Of a DNA stretch of 14,305 nucleotides, positions 7,595 through 14,305 are shown piece after piece; position 1 is the stretch's first letter, and every line of letters begins with the position of its first letter. This stretch comes from CAZOVK01 sp964583165. GTDB taxonomy: Bacteria; Bacillota; Clostridia; Lachnospirales; WRAX01. A model generated the notes under the pieces. The model saw nothing but the letters and a program-made list of their open reading frames with translations. It searched no databases and was not told where the DNA came from. A program made the position numbers and the translations under genes. Location: positions 1-14,305 of the forward strand of contig CAZOVK010000058.1 of NCBI GenBank assembly GCA_964583165.1. Reading direction: 5' to 3'.

Positions 7595-9277
7595 ATGCTA
7601 CATCAACTATATCGCTATGCTAATGATAATAACCTACAGATTAAGTATGGCTTTCAAAGCGACAAGTGCAAGTGGGTTATTGATTTAACAGATAGCGGAC
7701 ACCTCCTTACATTAAGGAAGGATGAAAGGGAGTTCCCGCTATGCCCCAAGTATTCATCCAATATGATGGTCGCCGGCGGACGGGCTCACTTCCTTCTCGA
7801 AGCTTTCAATAAGATAGAGGGTGAGTATTTCATCAAGCTGCTTGAACAGGCGGCGGAGGTTGAGCCGCTTATACGGACTGTTTACGCCTTTTTAAGTGAC
7901 GAGAAGCAAAGGGCACTCCTACTGGAACACCGTAACGCGCAAAAAACAAGTGACTCAGACAAGGTGACGTTTACGGTCGGCGGCGTTTATCCGGTAGATT
8001 TAATAAGCTGGCATGATTGGTGGCAGGAACACGTTCGCAACGAGAGTGGCGACAGCTTGGATAAAGAGGGCGACATGCTCTGTCTTTTAGGCGGCGAATT
8101 GACTGTACCCGTAGCTACTCATGGTAAAATAAATATTTCACGCGCAGGCGGGATTTCTACCGGCTCTGTGCTTGCGGGCTTTGACAAGGACGCGTTTTCA
8201 TCTTATGGGCTAAAGGCATCACAAAATGCCGCTATGTCAAAAAATGCTGTGCTGACTTATACGACGGCGTTAAACCATATGATTCAGAACGCCGCGAAGC
8301 CGCTAGGTAATGTTTTAATCCTCCACGGGTATGACAAACCTATTGCCCAAGAAGATGACCTCTTTGAAATACTGCAAGAAGTCGGTAATAACGACGACGA
8401 GGCGGTGAGAATAGATGCACAACACCGCATTAAAGAGCTAATAGGCAGTATCCGCAAAGGCGAACGCCCCGAATACATACAAAACAGCTATTACGTGATT
8501 TTAGTCAGTGGCGCGTCTGGGCGCGTTATGATACGCGACTACTTTGAGGGTGATTGCAAACAGCTGGTTGATAGCTTCGACAAGTGGTTTTATGATTTAT
8601 CACTTGTTTCACCCAAGGGTGATGGTGACGTAAACGGACCTAAGCTTGCGGGTTTATTGACACGGCTTGTGAGCTTCAGAGAGAGCGATTCCAAGATTTT
8701 TGAGCGCATTGGTGACGAACTCAGCGCATTTATACCCGCGATTTGGCGCGGTATCTTGACAGATGCGCCGTTACCTAGTGTCATTGCTTCAAAGGCGCTG
8801 ATGCACTTGCGTTCGCGGCTTCTTAAAACTGACAACACGATACCCGATGCTACTGCGTGCATGTGGCTAAAAATCTGGTTAATTAGAGGAGGCATGAACA
8901 TGACAAAAGGATTGAACCGTGACGAACCCGCTCAAGCATATCAAATGGGGCGATTGCTGGCCGTCTATGCTAAACTGCAAGAGGACGCGAACCCCGGCAT
9001 CAATGTAGGCGTAGGTCAACGTTTTTTTGCATCGGCGTCAACGACTCCCGCTCTCGTACTCGGGCGTCTGGCGACACTGTCTAATCACCATCTGGCAAAG
9101 CTTGAGGAAAGACGAGCTATTTGGTATAAACAACAATTACAGGAAGTGGCAAGCGGCATTTCTCCCAATATGCCGAACGTAATGTCACTTAAAGACCAAT
9201 CCCTATTCGCTCTGGGTTATTATCATCAAATGGCAGAGTTTTACAAGGGCAAGAGCACAAAGAATGAGGAGGAATAA
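7595..9277 (+). CDS. cas8c: Cas8c (Csd1), large subunit of type I-C Cascade
   Basis: A 560-residue large subunit that recognises the PAM and helps open the target DNA. It begins MLHQLYRYANDN, like other Csd1 proteins (leucine/tyrosine-rich first helix, then a WVIDL strand). The central part contains FTVGGVYPVDLISWHDWW, typical of the family, and NAVLTYTTALNHMI. The region SYYVILVSGASGRVMIRDYF fits the conserved Csd1 core. The helical C-terminal 125 residues are also made separately as Cas11c. ATG 7595 is chosen because GAGGGGGTG (7581-7589), overlapping the cas5c stop, precedes it; an upstream in-frame ATG at 7556 lies inside cas5c. cas7c starts 2 nt after the stop. Confidence 0.93.
   Translation: MLHQLYRYANDNNLQIKYGFQSDKCKWVIDLTDSGHLLTLRKDEREFPLCPKYSSNMMVAGGRAHFLLEAFNKIEGEYFIKLLEQAAEVEPLIRTVYAFLSDEKQRALLLEHRNAQKTSDSDKVTFTVGGVYPVDLISWHDWWQEHVRNESGDSLDKEGDMLCLLGGELTVPVATHGKINISRAGGISTGSVLAGFDKDAFSSYGLKASQNAAMSKNAVLTYTTALNHMIQNAAKPLGNVLILHGYDKPIAQEDDLFEILQEVGNNDDEAVRIDAQHRIKELIGSIRKGERPEYIQNSYYVILVSGASGRVMIRDYFEGDCKQLVDSFDKWFYDLSLVSPKGDGDVNGPKLAGLLTRLVSFRESDSKIFERIGDELSAFIPAIWRGILTDAPLPSVIASKALMHLRSRLLKTDNTIPDATACMWLKIWLIRGGMNMTKGLNRDEPAQAYQMGRLLAVYAKLQEDANPGINVGVGQRFFASASTTPALVLGRLATLSNHHLAKLEERRAIWYKQQLQEVASGISPNMPNVMSLKDQSLFALGYYHQMAEFYKGKSTKNEEE
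8885..8892 (+). promoter_or_regulatory. Internal ribosome binding site for cas11c
   Basis: AGAGGAGG within the cas8c coding sequence is a near-perfect anti-16S match, placed 7 nt before the in-frame ATG at 8900. A nearer ATG at 8894 would have only a 1-nt gap. Such a motif within a gene is unusual unless used. Confidence 0.8.
8900..9277 (+). CDS. cas11c: Cas11c small subunit, internal in-frame translation product of cas8c
   Basis: A 125-residue helical protein, the same frame and stop as Cas8c residues 436-560. Type I-C and some other type I systems are known to make the small (Cas11) subunit from an internal start in the large-subunit gene. Several copies line the Cascade belly and stabilise the R-loop. 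Here AGAGGAGG sits 7 nt upstream of ATG 8900. The product begins MTKGLNRDEPAQAYQMGRLL and includes the long helix HHLAKLEERRAIWYKQQLQE and the C-terminal LGYYHQMAEFYKGK. Exact start (8900, or M at 8894) is uncertain. A standard annotation would miss this product because it is nested. Confidence 0.82.
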   Translation: MTKGLNRDEPAQAYQMGRLLAVYAKLQEDANPGINVGVGQRFFASASTTPALVLGRLATLSNHHLAKLEERRAIWYKQQLQEVASGISPNMPNVMSLKDQSLFALGYYHQMAEFYKGKSTKNEEE

Positions 9278-9279
9278 AG

Positions 9280-10275
9280 ATGCCTATTCAAAACCGTTAT
9301 GAGATTATGTATTGGCTGGACTGCACTTTGGCTAACCCGAACGGTGACCCAGACGCGGGAAATATGCCGCGTATTGACCCGCAGGACATGCACGGCCTGA
9401 TTTCTGATGTCGCCATAAAACGCCGCATTCGTAACTATGTGCTTGCGGCCTGTGGCAATCAATCGCCCAATGGCATTATCATGCAGCAAGGCACAAACCT
9501 AAATCGCTTTATTGCCGAAGCCCACGAAAAGACGAGTGGCAACATCAAAAAAGGTGACACAAAAAAGACCAACGCCGCGCGTAGATGGTTGCTTGAACAA
9601 TTCTTTGACGTTCGTACATTCGGAGGCGTTCTGGCCGTAGGTCCCAACGCCGGCCAAGTACGCGGTGCTGTTCAGATGACATTCTTGCGTTCCGAAGACC
9701 CGATTATACCAATGGATATGTCTATTACGCGTATGTTGGTTTCGGAAGAACCCAAGGGTGCAAAGACAACCGAGGACTACAAAGTCTGGGAAAGCGCACA
9801 GGATGAGGACAAACTCCGCACAATGGGGCGCAAACAGCTTATCCCATACGGACTATACCAAGGGCGCGCATTCATAAGCGCGAATATTGCTGAAGACACA
9901 GGCTTTAGTGACGACGACTTGCAGCTCTATTTGGATGCCTTAATCAACGCCTATGAGTTCGACAGGTCATCCAGCAAGGGGCATATGTCTACAGTATTGC
10001 CCGTGATTATCTTTAAGCATGTGGGCACAGACAGTGACGCAAACCAGCGCGTTCGCCAAGCCAAACTCGGTTGCTCAATGGCGCATAAGCTGTTTGACCT
10101 TGTGAGTGTTGAACGCTTAACAGAAGTTCCGCGCAGGTTCAGCGATTACAAGTATACCGTAAACGCGAGTGCTTGCCCGGCCGGTGTTGAGATTGGTTAT
10201 GTTATTGAAGAAGGCGGACGCGCCAAAACCTATTGGGGCACGCCGCCAAAACTTGACTGGTTGACAGTAAAATGA
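9280..10275 (+). CDS. cas7c: Cas7c (Csd2), backbone subunit of type I-C Cascade
   Basis: A 331-residue RAMP-fold protein that polymerises along the crRNA spacer. The family N-terminus is clear: NPNGDPDAGNMPRID (19-33), then HGLISDVAIKRRIRNYV (38-54). The core segment DVRTFGGVLA (110-119) is followed by GPNAGQVRGAVQMTF (121-135). GHMSTVLPVIIFKH (234-247) fits the conserved second half. Length is normal. The ribosome binding site GAGGAGG (9266-9272) overlaps the end of cas8c and lies 7 nt from ATG 9280. The stop overlaps the cas4 start as ATGA (10272-10275), implying coupled translation. Confidence 0.95.
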   Translation: MPIQNRYEIMYWLDCTLANPNGDPDAGNMPRIDPQDMHGLISDVAIKRRIRNYVLAACGNQSPNGIIMQQGTNLNRFIAEAHEKTSGNIKKGDTKKTNAARRWLLEQFFDVRTFGGVLAVGPNAGQVRGAVQMTFLRSEDPIIPMDMSITRMLVSEEPKGAKTTEDYKVWESAQDEDKLRTMGRKQLIPYGLYQGRAFISANIAEDTGFSDDDLQLYLDALINAYEFDRSSSKGHMSTVLPVIIFKHVGTDSDANQRVRQAKLGCSMAHKLFDLVSVERLTEVPRRFSDYKYTVNASACPAGVEIGYVIEEGGRAKTYWGTPPKLDWLTVK

Positions 10276-10931
10276 TAGAAAGCGATAAACTTGAAATTCC
10301 TATATCGCTAATCTCTCAATATCTGTATTGCAAGCGGAGAGCGGCACTCATTGCGCTATATGGCGAATGGGGCGACAATGACCATACCATACTCGGTACA
10401 CTTGAACACGAGCGAGTACATGAGGAGGCCGTTTTCTCCAACGGCTCATACAAAACATTCCATGGCCTTCACGTGAAATCAGAGCTGTTATCTCTTTCTG
10501 GTATTTGTGACCGCGTTGATTATGAAACCGAAACAGGTAGGTATATACCGATTGAATTCAAGCACGGCAAACGCCGCAAAGCGGTTGAAACTGCCACACA
10601 GCGCGAATATGAAGCGCAATTATGCGCGCAGGTTATGTGCATTGAAGAGAGCTCGAATTGCAAAATCGATGTGGGTTATCTGTTCTTTATCACAGAGGGG
10701 CGGCGAAAAGAAATCGCCATAACAGAAGACTTACGCGCCGTAACGCTACAAACAATAGAAGAGCTACGCAACATGATTTCAAGTAAAAACCTCCCGGCAG
10801 CACAATATACTCCAAAGTGCCGGGAGTGTTCACTTATTGAGATTTGTTTACCGAAAAGCCCAAACAATGCGCGTGCCTCCGTGTTTGTTAGTCGCGTTCT
10901 GGCGTTTGCTCAAGGAGGTGACGAAACATAA
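10272..10931 (+). CDS. cas4: Cas4 exonuclease, PAM-selecting adaptation factor
   Basis: A 219-residue RecB-type nuclease with an iron-sulfur cluster. In type I-C it binds Cas1 and trims prespacers so that only PAM-flanked DNA is integrated the right way round. Cluster cysteines: C20 (YLYCKRR) and C183, C186, C192 (CRECSLIEIC). Nuclease residues: H46 or H50 (LEHERVH), D80 (GICDRVD), E95-x-K97 (IEFKHG), and Q116 (EAQLCAQ). All key positions are present. It overlaps cas7c by 4 bp. Its stop TAA (10929-10931) overlaps the apparent cas1 start at ATA 10928. Confidence 0.93.
   Translation: MIESDKLEIPISLISQYLYCKRRAALIALYGEWGDNDHTILGTLEHERVHEEAVFSNGSYKTFHGLHVKSELLSLSGICDRVDYETETGRYIPIEFKHGKRRKAVETATQREYEAQLCAQVMCIEESSNCKIDVGYLFFITEGRRKEIAITEDLRAVTLQTIEELRNMISSKNLPAAQYTPKCRECSLIEICLPKSPNNARASVFVSRVLAFAQGGDET
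10912..10920 (+). promoter_or_regulatory. Ribosome binding site of cas1 facing an ATA codon
   Basis: AAGGAGGTG is a very strong Shine-Dalgarno sequence. Seven nucleotides later the cas1 frame has ATA (10928-10930), exactly where a start is expected. The first standard start, TTG 10937, is 16 nt away, which is too far for efficient use. Confidence 0.75.
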
Positions 10932-10936
10932 GACCC

Positions 10937-11956
10937 TTGTTACAAACACTTTACGTAACCACCGACGAGTCATACTTGTTTATGGAGGGTGAGAGCATAT
11001 GCGTTAAACCTCCGGGCGGCAACAAACAACGTGTTCCCGCAGGGCGGTTAGAGTCAATTGTGTTATTCGGCAATATCTCCGTAAGTTCACCGTTTCTTGC
11101 TTTTTGCATGGAAAACGGCATAGGTGTAACCTTTCTAAGCATGTATGGGCGGTTCCAAGCCGCCGTTCACGGCAAAACGCATGGCAATGTACTGCTCAGA
11201 ATAGCCCAATTCGATGCTGTGAGAAGCGAAGCAAAACGGTCGCTCGTGGCTCACACAATCATAAGCGGGAAAGCCGCCAATATGCGGGGCATGCTGCTTA
11301 GAACGGCGCGTGAACACAATAACGAAGCCTCGTCGGTTGCATTGCAAACGGCCGCCGGTGAGATTGCGTCAACCATGCGTTTAACAAGCCCCGATATGTC
11401 TGTTGATACACTAAGGGGTTATGAAGGGCAAACAAGCCGTACTTATTTCTCCGTATTCAATAACATGATTAAGGCTAACTATGACGATTTCTGCATAGAA
11501 GCACGCGAGAAACGCCCATCACCCGACTACACAAACGCACTGTTGTCTTTCATGTACACGCTTCTAGCGCACGACATGCGCAGTGCCTTAGATGCCGTTG
11601 GGCTAGACCCACAACTAGGCTTTCTGCACACGCCACGGTCCGGACGTGCCAGTCTGGCATTAGATATGATGGAGGAATTGCGCGCCCCTCTATGTGACCG
11701 CTTCGTCTTGTCACAAATTAACCTAAGGGCCATAACACGCAACGACTTCAAAAGTGGGCCGGGTGTAATACACCTAACAGATACTTCGCGCAAATCCCTG
11801 CTAGCTGCATGGCAAAAGCGAAAAACAGAAGAAATTATGCACCCTTACCTGAATGAAAAGATACCCATAGGTCTAATCCCACATGTTCAGGCCAGACTTC
11901 TGACAATGTATTTGCGCGGCGACATTGACGCCTATATACCGTTCTGGTGGCGGTGA
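10937..11956 (+). CDS. cas1: Cas1 integrase (type I-C)
   Basis: The metal-dependent integrase that, with Cas2, inserts new spacers at the leader end. From TTG 10937 it is 339 residues. N-terminal beta domain: QTLYVTTDESYLFMEGE. Catalytic residues: E163 in GYEGQTSRTYF, H231 in GFLHTPRSGRASLALDMMEE, and D243 in the same block, followed by E246-E247. It ends PFWWR, as type I-C Cas1 does. The start is in doubt. Starting at ATA 10928 would give 342 residues beginning (M)RPLLQTLYVTT, closer to the usual family N-terminus, and only ATA is well spaced from the ribosome binding site. An in-frame stop at 10919-10921 bars anything further upstream. Expression may be reduced. cas2 follows after an unusually long 75-nt gap. 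Confidence 0.95.
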   Translation: MLQTLYVTTDESYLFMEGESICVKPPGGNKQRVPAGRLESIVLFGNISVSSPFLAFCMENGIGVTFLSMYGRFQAAVHGKTHGNVLLRIAQFDAVRSEAKRSLVAHTIISGKAANMRGMLLRTAREHNNEASSVALQTAAGEIASTMRLTSPDMSVDTLRGYEGQTSRTYFSVFNNMIKANYDDFCIEAREKRPSPDYTNALLSFMYTLLAHDMRSALDAVGLDPQLGFLHTPRSGRASLALDMMEELRAPLCDRFVLSQINLRAITRNDFKSGPGVIHLTDTSRKSLLAAWQKRKTEEIMHPYLNEKIPIGLIPHVQARLLTMYLRGDIDAYIPFWWR

Positions 11957-11962
11957 CAAACG

Positions 11963-11996
11963 ATAGCGATTCCGCTATGAACCTGTTTTGTAGGTT
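11963..11996 (+). repeat. Two small hairpins between cas1 and cas2
   Basis: ATAGCG (11963-11968) pairs with CGCTAT (11973-11978) around a 4-nt loop. AACCT (11980-11984) pairs with AGGTT (11992-11996) around 7 nt. Neither is followed by a T-tract, so they are not intrinsic terminators. They may affect mRNA processing or the relative output of cas2. Confidence 0.35.
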
Positions 11997-12031
11997 AATG
12001 GGAGCTCGATTGAATAGAAACGAGGTGAAAC

Positions 12032-12322
12032 GTGTTTGTTCTCGTAACATACGATGTCAACACAGAAAGCGAAGGTGGGGCAAAACGGTTGCGCAAAATC
12101 GCTAAGATATGCCAAAATAATGGCCAACGAGTACAAAATTCTGTATTCGAGTGTATCATAAGCCCTGCCGAATTTGTTGCCCTCAAAAACATGATATTTG
12201 ATGTAATGGACAAGGGCAAAGACTCCATACGATTCTACTTAATGGGCAAAAACATGACCGGCAAAATAGAACACTATGGTGTTGCGCTCGCATATGAACA
12301 CGACGGCCCCATTATCCTTTAA
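12032..12322 (+). CDS. cas2: Cas2 (type I-C)
   Basis: A 96-residue ferredoxin-fold protein that bridges two Cas1 dimers in the integration complex. It shows the family start FVLVTYDVN with the conserved aspartate D8, the RLRKIAKICQNNGQRVQNSVFEC block (19-41) and the terminal strand GVALAYEHDGPIIL. The start is GTG 12032, served by GAGGTGA (12022-12028). Unlike most junctions in this operon it does not overlap its neighbour. The stop TAA is part of the first leader dyad arm. Confidence 0.95.
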   Translation: MFVLVTYDVNTESEGGAKRLRKIAKICQNNGQRVQNSVFECIISPAEFVALKNMIFDVMDKGKDSIRFYLMGKNMTGKIEHYGVALAYEHDGPIIL

Positions 12323-12367
12323 TCGCGAACCCCAAGCAACTAAGATTTTACGGCAGGTTCGCGATTA
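12320..12367. promoter_or_regulatory. Perfect 12-bp inverted repeat at the cas2/leader junction
   Basis: TAATCGCGAACC (12320-12331) and GGTTCGCGATTA (12356-12367) are exact inverted arms around a 24-nt loop. No T-tract follows, so it is not a usual terminator. A third copy of the element lies at 12473-12485. Each copy contains the 6-bp palindrome TCGCGA. Confidence 0.7.
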
Positions 12368-12421
12368 GGCAAAAAGTTTCCCAATATGCAGTAAGTAGCA
12401 CTTTCCAAGCCTACGCCTGCC

Positions 12422-12452
12422 TTAACACTGCACCGATTGTAGAGATTATAGT
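12422..12452 (+). promoter_or_regulatory. Weak candidate promoter for the array
   Basis: TATAGT (12447-12452) is a fair -10 box. The best upstream match is TTAACA (12422-12427), with a long 19-nt spacer. A start would fall roughly 70 nt before repeat 1. The array may instead be read through from the cas operon. Confidence 0.25.
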
Positions 12453-12472
12453 AGTCTTTCGTACATATATAT

Positions 12473-12485
12473 GGGGTTCGCGATT
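12473..12485. promoter_or_regulatory. Third copy of the leader element
   Basis: GGGGTTCGCGATT is a direct repeat (11 bp identical) of 12356-12366. It is also the exact 13-bp reverse complement of 12321-12333. It ends 45 bp before repeat 1. It could be a protein-binding site for adaptation, or the distal arm of an alternative RNA fold. Confidence 0.6.
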
Positions 12486-12502
12486 TATTACCCCGAAATG
12501 CA

Positions 12503-12530
12503 GCCGTCACTATGCTTAAACAGTGGCGGC
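12503..12530. promoter_or_regulatory. 9-bp dyad abutting the first CRISPR repeat
   Basis: GCCGTCACT (12503-12511) pairs with AGTGGCGGC (12522-12530), all nine positions (one G-T wobble), around a 10-nt loop. The right arm ends at the exact base before repeat 1. It may mark the integration site for Cas1-Cas2 or form a hairpin at the head of the pre-crRNA. Confidence 0.55.
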
Positions 12531-14301
12531 GTTGCCCCCCACGCGGGGGCATGGATTGAAACAGAATACTGGCGGCAAACGGACGCTAATGGCGTTGTTG
12601 CCCCCCACGCGGGGGCATGGATTGAAACCGTTATGTTTGTTATCCATTCAGGAATGTCAAACAGTTGCCCCCCACGCGGGGGCATGGATTGAAACGGATT
12701 TAAAATGAGAAGGGAGAAAAAGTCATGAGGTTGCCCCCCACGCGGGGGCATGGATTGAAACATAGCAGATGGGCTACACGAAGCAATTATTGATGAGTTG
12801 CCCCCCACGCGGGGGCATGGATTGAAACTTGGTGATTTTGGAACGTGTAATGCCCAGAATGTCGTTGCCCCCCACGCGGGGGCATGGATTGAAACACATC
12901 AAGGTATCGGCTCATTACCTTCTTGTTTAGTTGCCCCCCACGCGGGGGCATGGATTGAAACTCGTGCCCACGCGCTGCCAATAATGTGCGAACTTGGTTG
13001 CCCCCCACGCGGGGGCATGGATTGAAACATCAATGAACGCGCGCGCCTGTAGGTGGGGGTTGTTGTTGCCCCCCACGCGGGGGCATGGATTGAAACATTC
13101 AACATAACGGCTTTATTGAGTCCAAACGTCTGGTTGCCCCCCACGCGGGGGCATGGATTGAAACACGCCCCCATCGGATTGGGTAGAGGGGGGGATATTG
13201 TTGCCCCCCACGCGGGGGCATGGATTGAAACTTTTCGCAATGCGCTTTCAGTTGCCATAGTGCCGACGTTGCCCCCCACGCGGGGGCATGGATTGAAACA
13301 ATAAGGTCAACCGCGAGCTTCATATTGGCGAACAGTTGCCCCCCACGCGGGGGCATGGATTGAAACTGGCATACCACGCATGATATAGTATCGCATCAAG
13401 CGTTGCCCCCCACGCGGGGGCATGGATTGAAACATGACTATCGCCGCATGTATCAAAATGTTTTGGGGTTGCCCCCCACGCGGGGGCATGGATTGAAACT
13501 ACCAACGCACATTTAGCGGCACACCCAGTCACGGTTGCCCCCCACGCGGGGGCATGGATTGAAACTGCTGAATGGCTTCAAGCTGAAATGAAAATTACGC
13601 GTTGCCCCCCACGCGGGGGCATGGATTGAAACTAACGATTTCATGTTGGGAAAGGACGCGCAAATCGTTGCCCCCCACGCGGGGGCATGGATTGAAACTC
13701 GGCGTAGTCCATGCGTTGGCGTGTATCATCTGTCGTTGCCCCCCACGCGGGGGCATGGATTGAAACACAGCGAACGTCATCGAAGACAACTACCGCTATG
13801 CGGTTGCCCCCCACGCGGGGGCATGGATTGAAACATAGATTTTTCTGTATGACCGAGCCAGACAGTGGTGGGTTGCCCCCCACGCGGGGGCATGGATTGA
13901 AACCCCGGTGGTCTACGACATACTTATACGTGACAGGAGTTGCCCCCCACGCGGGGGCATGGATTGAAACTTCGTCATTACTTTGCGGCAAGGTACAACG
14001 GTTTCGTTGCCCCCCACGCGGGGGCATGGATTGAAACTTGCACAAATAGCCAAAGCCCTGCATTTAAGCGGTTGCCCCCCACGCGGGGGCATGGATTGAA
14101 ACGAAGCTGTGAATACAAACAGCTACTGGCGCGACAAGTTGCCCCCCACGCGGGGGCATGGATTGAAACCATATGGTCGTATTTTCTCTAAGTCTGCTAT
14201 GGCGTTGCCCCCCACGCGGGGGCATGGATTGAAACTTCAAATCGAAGCTTGATAAATTCTGTCAAAAAAGGTGACCCCCTCGCGGGGGCAAGTATTTACA
14301 C
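12531..14301 (+). CRISPR. Type I-C CRISPR array: 26 identical repeats, one degenerate repeat, 26 spacers
   Basis: The 32-bp repeat begins GTTGCCCCCC and ends GGATTGAAAC. Repeat starts: 12531, 12597, 12664, 12730, 12797, 12864, 12930, 12997, 13065, 13133, 13200, 13268, 13335, 13402, 13468, 13534, 13601, 13667, 13735, 13803, 13872, 13939, 14006, 14071, 14138 and 14204, all identical by eye; a decayed copy starts at 14271. Spacers are 33-37 bp, most often 34-36, and all differ. The repeat forms a stem GCCCCC/GGGGGC with loop CACGC. Cas5c cutting after the stem would leave the 11-nt 5' handle TGGATTGAAAC, as usual for type I-C. The ATTGAAAC end gives + strand transcription, continuing from the cas operon. 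No spacer has an evident match in this window. Confidence 0.98.
14271..14301 (+). repeat. Degenerate terminal CRISPR repeat
   Basis: A 31-bp copy beginning GTGACCCCCT and ending TATTTACAC. Against the consensus it has one deletion in the C run and about seven substitutions, but keeps a CCCCC/GGGGG stem with loop TCGC. Decay at the leader-distal end is typical and marks the oldest repeat, although the window ends 4 bp later. Confidence 0.85.
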
Positions 14302-14305
14302 AGTT

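Larger units (their letters stand above)
12323..12530 (+). other. CRISPR leader
   Basis: A 208-bp non-coding stretch between the cas2 stop and repeat 1. Its position beside cas2 and the identical repeats at this end, against a decayed repeat at the far end, mark it as the leader. It contains the elements listed separately and no gene; apparent short frames here run into the repeats. Confidence 0.85.

Noticed and set aside
7234..7596. 120-codon minus-strand frame
   Set aside because: Antisense to cas5c, which has clear family motifs and a ribosome binding site.
12320..12367. Reading the leader hairpin as a terminator after cas2
   Set aside because: No T-tract follows on either strand; the third copy at 12473 suggests another role.
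12471..14191. Many overlapping open frames on both strands with repeated PHAGAWIET or SIHAPAWGAT-like peptides
   Set aside because: They are translations of the CRISPR repeat plus spacers; the repeat has no stop in several frames. They are not a protein repeat family.
14271..14305. A terminator at the end of the array
   Set aside because: The hairpin is the stem of a decayed CRISPR repeat, and the T-rich sequence after it is weak; the window ends too soon to judge.

Overview
This window carries a complete subtype I-C CRISPR-Cas locus on the + strand (cas3, cas5c, cas8c with a nested cas11c, cas7c, cas4, cas1, cas2, then the array). Upstream of it lie an unrelated regulator/ABC-transporter operon and an AraC-type regulator. 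The host is probably a member of the Bacillota, most likely a clostridial lineage. That is an inference from strong AGGAGG-type ribosome binding sites, SigA-like promoters, frequent TTG and GTG starts, the AraC/GyrI regulator and the winged-helix/ABC pair. I cannot name a genus.

Layout. Bases 1-173 hold a promoter with repeated AGTATGATAAT elements. Bases 174-3000 are a tight three-gene operon: a winged-helix regulator, an ABC ATPase and a polytopic ABC permease. Bases 3017-3195 hold two terminator-like hairpins. Bases 3236-4162 (-) encode an AraC-family regulator with a GyrI-like effector domain. Bases 4177-4658 are non-coding apart from a possible degraded reading frame, small palindromes and a candidate cas promoter. 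Bases 4659-12322 are the cas operon. Bases 12323-12530 are the leader. Bases 12531-14301 are the CRISPR array: 26 identical 32-bp repeats plus one degenerate terminal repeat, enclosing 26 spacers of 33-37 bp. The window ends four bases later.

How the genes work together. By family knowledge, Cas1, Cas2 and Cas4 acquire spacers. Cas5c cuts the array transcript in the repeat and stays with the crRNA. Cas7c forms the backbone of the surveillance complex, Cas8c is the large subunit, and Cas11c is made from an internal start inside cas8c. Cas3 is recruited to nick, unwind and degrade the target. All parts are present and no cas gene has an obvious frameshift.

The core system is a known subtype and I do not claim a new one. 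The details most worth checking are: cas1 has an ideally spaced ribosome binding site in front of ATA instead of ATG; the leader has three copies of a GGTTCGCGATT element that can form two mutually exclusive hairpins; a 9-bp dyad directly abuts the first repeat; and a strong internal ribosome binding site sits in front of cas11c.
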